Positions 52,147 through 56,077 of a stretch of DNA of 56,077 bases are shown one piece after another (positions within the stretch are counted from its first letter, which is position 1; every line of letters begins with the position of its first letter). The translations under genes were made by a program, and so were the position numbers. The stretch comes from Desulfuromonas sp. (lineage in GTDB: Bacteria; Desulfobacterota; Desulfuromonadia; Desulfuromonadales; UBA2294): contig PKUH01000069.1 in the NCBI GenBank assembly GCA_002869615.1, forward strand, positions 1 to 56,077. The letters run 5' to 3'. The notes below the pieces were generated by a model, which was not told the DNA's origin, made no database searches, and worked only from the letters and a program-made list of their open reading frames with translations.

Positions 52147-53088
52147 TCAGGAAAAAAGCGAGATAATAAACAATAGATACCCGCCCAGAAGCAATAAACC
52201 TTGCGGCCGCCCCAGACCTTTGTTGCGATAAACCAGAAAAACAAGGCCAAAGCTGAAGACCAGCATGATCGGGAGCTGAACATGAATCAATGAGGGTTCA
52301 ATTGTTAACGGCTTGATCATCGGACAGATACCAAGAACGAAAAAGATATTAAAAATGTTACTGCCGATAACATTGCCGATACTGATATCCATTTCCCCTT
52401 TCCAGGCGCTCATGATTGAAGCGGCCAACTCAGGCAAGCTGGTGCCAAGGGCAACAATTGATATGCCGATGACCAGTTCGGAGAGGCCGAATGTTCGGGC
52501 AAGCGAGACAGCTGAGTTAACCATCAATTCAGCTCCGACACCAAGACCGATGATTCCGACAACAATAAAAAAGCTGTCACGAACCCGATGTTTTCTTTCG
52601 TAATCAATCTGTGCCGCATCAATGACAGAATCTGCATCCAGGCTACGTGCCGTGACGGCACAGTATCCCAGGAAGACCAGGAGCAAAACAAACAGTAGAA
52701 GCCCATCGAGAAAACCGAGTTGCAGGTCCAGAGCAAGCAGGGTAAGCAGGACCGATGCCCCGAGCATGAACGGGAATTCCCGTCTGAGTGTTCGTCTGGC
52801 GACGGCTATCGGAGTCAGCAGAGCGGCAACACCCAGAATCAAACCGATATTGGCAATATTTGATCCGACGATATTGCCGGCAGCAATATCGGCAGACCCG
52901 CGGAAAGCGGCAAGCAGGGAAACCATCATTTCCGGCATGCTGGTTGCGAATGCCACAACCGTCATGCCGATAATCAAAGGCCGTATCCCGAATGACAGAG
53001 CCAGCCTTGAACTCCCAGACACAAGGTATTCTGCACCGTAATAGAGCAACAGTAATCCGGCAACAAAAAGTAACAAATCCAGAAACAT
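52147..53088 (-). CDS. Calcium/sodium antiporter (CaCA, YrbG type)
   Basis: A 313-aa protein with about ten helices in two inverted repeats, each with the alpha motif: AFATSMPEMMVSLLAAFRGS with GNIVGSNIANIGLILG, and ALGTSLPELAASIMSAWKGE with GNVIGSNIFNIFFVLG. Exchanges Ca for Na or H at the inner membrane. Start MFLDLLLF at 53088 gives the usual N-terminus; a TTG at 53148 would add 20 residues. Confidence 0.93.
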   Translation of the reverse strand: MFLDLLLFVAGLLLLYYGAEYLVSGSSRLALSFGIRPLIIGMTVVAFATSMPEMMVSLLAAFRGSADIAAGNIVGSNIANIGLILGVAALLTPIAVARRTLRREFPFMLGASVLLTLLALDLQLGFLDGLLLFVLLLVFLGYCAVTARSLDADSVIDAAQIDYERKHRVRDSFFIVVGIIGLGVGAELMVNSAVSLARTFGLSELVIGISIVALGTSLPELAASIMSAWKGEMDISIGNVIGSNIFNIFFVLGICPMIKPLTIEPSLIHVQLPIMLVFSFGLVFLVYRNKGLGRPQGLLLLGGYLLFIISLFS

Positions 53089-53141
53089 AGCTCGATTGTA
53101 AACCGTCAATGGCGATAAGTCGAGCCCAAGCAGCATTATTC

Positions 53142-53171
53142 TTGACAAATGACATAAGCGACGCTTAATAT
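53142..53171 (+). promoter_or_regulatory. Promoter of the ArsR-family gene
   Basis: TTGACA, 18-base spacer, TAATAT, ending three bases before the operator palindrome. Confidence 0.6.
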
Positions 53172-53173
53172 TT

Positions 53174-53195
53174 AATCCATATATTCATATTGATT
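53174..53195 (+). promoter_or_regulatory. Operator palindrome of the ArsR-family gene
   Basis: AATCCATAT, four bases, ATATTGATT: a 22-bp inverted repeat with one mismatch lying just past the -10 box. ArsR proteins typically repress their own promoter from such a site. Confidence 0.65.
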
Positions 53196-53218
53196 CCCAT
53201 ACAGGAGGGCTTGTGGCC

Positions 53219-53515
53219 ATGGAAAAATCCGATTTTGATAAAAATATGAATTTTGACAGGGAGGCGGAAATCCTCAAGGTCCTCGGACATCCGGTTCGAC
53301 TGAAGATCGTTGCCGGGTTGTTGTCGGAAAGCTGTAATGTCAAAAAAATATGGGAATGTCTCGAATTGCCGCAAGCTACGGTTTCGCAGCACCTTGCCTT
53401 GCTCAAGAACAAAGGTGTCATTGAAGGACGGCGGGATGGTGTCGAGGTTTTCTATAAGGTCGTCAACAAGGAAGCCGAATCGATTGTCGGCTCACTCTTC
53501 GGCCAGACCTGCTAG
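53219..53515 (+). CDS. ArsR-family repressor
   Basis: A 98-aa winged helix. VLGHPVRLKIVAGLL, CNVKKIWECLELPQATVSQH (HTH) and LLKNKGVIEGRRDGVEVFYKV (wing) follow the ArsR pattern. Two cysteines flank the first HTH helix and one ends the protein (GQTC), possibly a thiol or metal sensor; the classical ELCVCDL arsenic box is absent. ATG 53219 lies ten bases from GGAGG; GTG 53213 is the alternative. No target gene adjoins except itself. Confidence 0.88.
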   Translation: MEKSDFDKNMNFDREAEILKVLGHPVRLKIVAGLLSESCNVKKIWECLELPQATVSQHLALLKNKGVIEGRRDGVEVFYKVVNKEAESIVGSLFGQTC

Positions 53516-53539
53516 AACATATCTGCGAACCAGGTTACA

Positions 53540-53565
53540 AAGCCCCGCTAATGACGGGGCTTTTA
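53540..53565. terminator. Bidirectional terminator between arsR and bioC
   Basis: AAGCCCCG and CGGGGCTT around a 7-nt loop, followed by TTTT on the plus strand. It serves the ArsR gene and, being at the bioC stop codon, probably the bio operon. Confidence 0.75.
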
Positions 53566-54369
53566 TCTTTTTCTGGCGAGCCCGTAAAGAACTCCATAGC
53601 TGGCCGGCAGACCTTGCTCTGTTTTGTATTTTTCGATATAAAGTCGCTCCATTTCAGCCATGACCTTTCGCGGGAACAGTCCGGCCGGCCGGTTCTGTGA
53701 AGCATTCTGGGCGCCGATTTTTTTCAGCCCACGCATCAGACTCCTGAATGACGCATGAGAATCGGTCTCGATTTCAACATGACAATTATCAACAATCAAC
53801 CCCGACTGCCACAAGGCCGACTCAACTGCATCCAACGACGGAAATTGTTGAAAATGATCCGGCCAGTCTGAATTGCAATTATCCAGTGCCTCGGAAAATA
53901 CCTTTCCAAGTTCCTGCAGCGTCCCTTCACAAAACATCGCAAAGGCAATACAACCTCCCGGCTTGAGAATCCGGGCGCATTCACGGAAGACCATTGGAAG
54001 CTGATCAATCCACTGAAAGACTGATGAAGAAAGAAGCAGATCGAAACTCCCGTTTTTAAACGGCAAGTCACGGGCATCGGCATCAACGGCTCGGGAATTC
54101 GGCAAGGAACGATGGGCCGTCAGGGTCATGTCATGGGCAAGATCACTGACAACTACCGAGCCACCGGCCGCCTGTTGTCGGAATTGACGAACCGCCTCAC
54201 CGGTCCCGGTCCCGACATCAAGCACTGACCCCGTAAGAAAATCATCGTCAATCAATTCGATCAACCGCCTGGCCACCCGTTTTTGCACCCGTGCATACAG
54301 ATCATATTCTGATGCATGGCCGGAGAAATGTTGCCGAACCTGTTGCTGATTAATCGCCGGAAGCATCAT
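53563..54369 (-). CDS. bioC: Malonyl-ACP O-methyltransferase BioC
   Basis: A 268-aa SAM methyltransferase. Motif I is VLDVGTGTGEAVRQF; also VDADARDLPFKNGSFDLLLS and RILKPGGCIAFAMF. It methylates malonyl-ACP to start the pimelate moiety of biotin. The N-terminal INQQQVRQHFSGHASEYDLY is typical of BioC. Start ATG 54369 overlaps the bioH stop. Confidence 0.9.
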   Translation of the reverse strand: MMLPAINQQQVRQHFSGHASEYDLYARVQKRVARRLIELIDDDFLTGSVLDVGTGTGEAVRQFRQQAAGGSVVVSDLAHDMTLTAHRSLPNSRAVDADARDLPFKNGSFDLLLSSSVFQWIDQLPMVFRECARILKPGGCIAFAMFCEGTLQELGKVFSEALDNCNSDWPDHFQQFPSLDAVESALWQSGLIVDNCHVEIETDSHASFRSLMRGLKKIGAQNASQNRPAGLFPRKVMAEMERLYIEKYKTEQGLPASYGVLYGLARKR

Positions 54370-55172
54370 GACAAAAAACCGCTCCAGAGCTCGACCGAAT
54401 TTTCCGGGTGACTCAGAAACGGAGCATGGCCGACCTTCTCCCAGTGAAACTCGCATGCTTCCGGTATCGCTTCGGCCAGATAATGACCGGCTGCCGGATC
54501 GGTGATCAGATCGAGTCCACCATAATGAACGAGAACCGGCAAATTGAGTGCACCCAGCTGAGGTCGAAGGTCACATGCTCCGAGTATTTTCAATCCGCGG
54601 CGCGCGACTTCTCTTGGTGGCAACGATCCGTCCCGGACCGCAAAGCGGATGATCTCGCGATAACGCTCCGGCGATACCCCCTCGTCTGCAAACATCAATC
54701 GGAAAAATTCGCTCATGCTCTGCGTAAAATGGCGCTGCATCTGCCGATCCATCGCCCGGACCTGGGTTGCCGGCAGACCATGCGCCCAGTCTCCGTTTCG
54801 AACGAAAAGGGGCGTCGTTGCGACGAGGACAAGCTTGGTGATGCAAACCTGCCGGCGTAGCGACATCGTCAACGCAACCTGCCCGCCAAGCGACCAGCCG
54901 AGCAGGGAGATTGTCTTGATGCCGAGTTCCCTGAGCCAGCATTCGAGATCAGCTGCGAGATCGGAATGATCGAAATCGGTCTTGTTCAGAGACGATTCGC
55001 CATGCCCGGGTAAATCAGGTGCCAGGACATGAAAATTTTCAGCCAATCCGGACATGACTTCCTGGAAAACAGCCGAGGACATCGACCAACCGTGCAGTAA
55101 AACTACGACCGGCCCGGAGCCGGCCTCACGGTAAAAGATATTTCCTCCACCCGGCAGATGAGTAATAGCCAT
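54366..55172 (-). CDS. bioH: Pimeloyl-ACP methyl ester carboxylesterase BioH-like
   Basis: A 268-aa alpha/beta hydrolase. Oxyanion HGW in VVLLHGWSMSSAVF, nucleophile Ser in LLGWSLGGQVAL, Asp in YGGLDLITDP and His in KVGHAPFLSHP. Between bioF and bioC, so it should cleave pimeloyl-ACP methyl ester to end the synthesis of the pimelate chain. Its ATG shares one base with the bioF stop (TAATG). Confidence 0.88.
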   Translation of the reverse strand: MAITHLPGGGNIFYREAGSGPVVVLLHGWSMSSAVFQEVMSGLAENFHVLAPDLPGHGESSLNKTDFDHSDLAADLECWLRELGIKTISLLGWSLGGQVALTMSLRRQVCITKLVLVATTPLFVRNGDWAHGLPATQVRAMDRQMQRHFTQSMSEFFRLMFADEGVSPERYREIIRFAVRDGSLPPREVARRGLKILGACDLRPQLGALNLPVLVHYGGLDLITDPAAGHYLAEAIPEACEFHWEKVGHAPFLSHPENSVELWSGFLS

Positions 55173-56077
55173 TACGCAACCTTTGCCACGACGTCAATGA
55201 TCGTCTTTGCGGCAGATTCGAGTTCATCCGGGTCATGGGTTGCCATCACCGTACCGCGCAAGCGGCATTGGCCAGTCGGCACAGTCGGCGGCCTGATTCC
55301 CTGAATAAACAAGTCTTGATCGAGCAGATCTTTGGCGGCACGCATCGTCGGCTCGGGCTCACCGATTACCACTGGCACAATATGGGTCACGCTGCCGGCA
55401 AGATCACAGCCGGCGGCAACCAATGGCTGCTTGAACCGCTGGCAATTGCTGGCCAATTGCTGCCTTAGACCAGCCCCTTCCGGGCTCTCTATAATATCAA
55501 GAGCGGCCAATGCCGCCGCCGGAATGGCGGGAGGCAAACTGGTAGAAAAGATAAAAGATCGGCTTGTGTTGATTAATGTATCAATAATGACCCGCGACCC
55601 TGCGAGATAGGCACCGAAAATTCCGAGCCCCTTGCCAAGAGTGCCCATATGCAGATCAATCTGATTCAGGCAGCCACAAAGCTCGGCTGTCCCGCGGCCG
55701 GTCGCACCGAGCACACCGCTGCCGTGAGCATCATCAATCATCAGTAAAGTATCATATTTTTGCTTCAAACGAACCAGCTCCGCCAGCGGGGCGATATCGC
55801 CATCCATACTGAAGACGCCGTCGGTGACAATCACCCAGCGCCCTTTGCGTTTCGGCGCCTCAGCATTCATCAGGGACTCAAGTGAAGCGCTGTCGGCATG
55901 CGGATAGACAACCGTCCGCGCTCGCGAGAGTCGACAACCATCAATAATCGATGCGTGGTTCAGGGCATCGGAAAATAGAACATCGTCCGGCCCGAACAGG
56001 CCCTGGAGTATCCCGGTATTTGCAGCGTAACCGCTATTATAGAGAAGGGCTGCCTCGGTCGACTTGAATTCTGCCAA
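55172..56077 (-). CDS. bioF: 8-amino-7-oxononanoate synthase BioF (5' part missing at window edge)
   Basis: 301 residues of a PLP enzyme; the first ~85 lie beyond the window, so no start codon is visible. LLYNSGYAANTGILQGLF, SDALNHASIIDGCRLS, MIDDAHGSGVLG, the PLP lysine in GTLGKGLGIFGAYL and SFIFSTSLPPAI are classic BioF motifs. It condenses pimeloyl-ACP with alanine. First of the visible bioF-bioH-bioC genes, all with overlapping codons. Confidence 0.95.
   Translation of the reverse strand: MAEFKSTEAALLYNSGYAANTGILQGLFGPDDVLFSDALNHASIIDGCRLSRARTVVYPHADSASLESLMNAEAPKRKGRWVIVTDGVFSMDGDIAPLAELVRLKQKYDTLLMIDDAHGSGVLGATGRGTAELCGCLNQIDLHMGTLGKGLGIFGAYLAGSRVIIDTLINTSRSFIFSTSLPPAIPAAALAALDIIESPEGAGLRQQLASNCQRFKQPLVAAGCDLAGSVTHIVPVVIGEPEPTMRAAKDLLDQDLFIQGIRPPTVPTGQCRLRGTVMATHDPDELESAAKTIIDVVAKVA

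Overview
The window looks like the chromosome of a desulfuromonad (Geobacter/Desulfuromonas-type, Desulfobacterota). The reasons are a small bis-His multiheme cytochrome c3, a lexA gene with the Geobacter-type box (GGTTN2CN4GN3ACC) exactly upstream, a sigma-54/two-component-rich background, HypF, and a cbb3 oxidase cluster. Most genes are GC-rich. Two blocks (about 0.65-2.4 kb and 20.6-26.8 kb) are clearly AT-rich and look acquired.

Layout. 1-2.4 kb: an IS200-type element has cut an AAA-ATPase gene. Beside it are a WYL-like small protein and a nucleotidyltransferase/PD-(D/E)XK fusion, and then (to 3.9 kb) a DUF2779 nuclease; together they look like a defence island. 4.1-13.4 kb: a nitrilase-fold protein, an UlaG-like hydrolase, an ABC exporter, an AI-2E-family permease, an alcohol dehydrogenase and HrpB helicase. 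13.5-16.3 kb: a MITE-like element, then the SOS operon lexA-DUF6504-dinB. 16.3-18 kb: a winged-helix/nucleotidyltransferase pair resembling a toxin-antitoxin module, a 35-aa membrane peptide and a membrane protein. 18.1-20.6 kb: a PstS-like binding protein with a histidine kinase.

20.8-26.8 kb is the most unusual part. It is a run of minus-strand genes, nearly all followed within 0-12 nt of the stop codon by a diverged repeat of about 60-65 nt. Three genes are preceded by a second repeat of about 190 nt that carries a promoter and an intrinsic terminator. The genes include a SUFU-domain (immunity-type) protein, two paralogous membrane proteins (one with an in-frame stop), small orphans and a truncated PilY1. 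The organisation resembles an integron cassette array, but the repeats are not canonical attC sites.

26.8-37.7 kb: rsgA and hypF, then a histidine kinase/sigma-54 response regulator pair. Downstream of the regulator lies a well-formed sigma-54 promoter driving a predicted ~85-nt, two-hairpin RNA with a C-rich loop, an arrangement like cbrAB-crcZ. A polyprenyl synthase and another histidine kinase follow. 38-46.4 kb: a full cbb3 oxidase structural and assembly operon (ccoN, a dihaem ccoO fusion, ccoQ, a monohaem ccoP, ccoG, ccoH, ccoI, ccoS, a YtkA-like protein and a SafE-like protein). 46.9-53.5 kb: nitroreductase, membrane-anchored XRE regulator, tetrahaem cytochrome, a second candidate C-rich-loop RNA, a YyaL-type thioredoxin-fold protein, a DUF3108 protein, a Ca/Na antiporter and an ArsR regulator. 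53.5 kb to the end: bioF-bioH-bioC on the minus strand (biotin synthesis), bioF cut by the window edge.

All calls come from reading the sequence; no database search was run.
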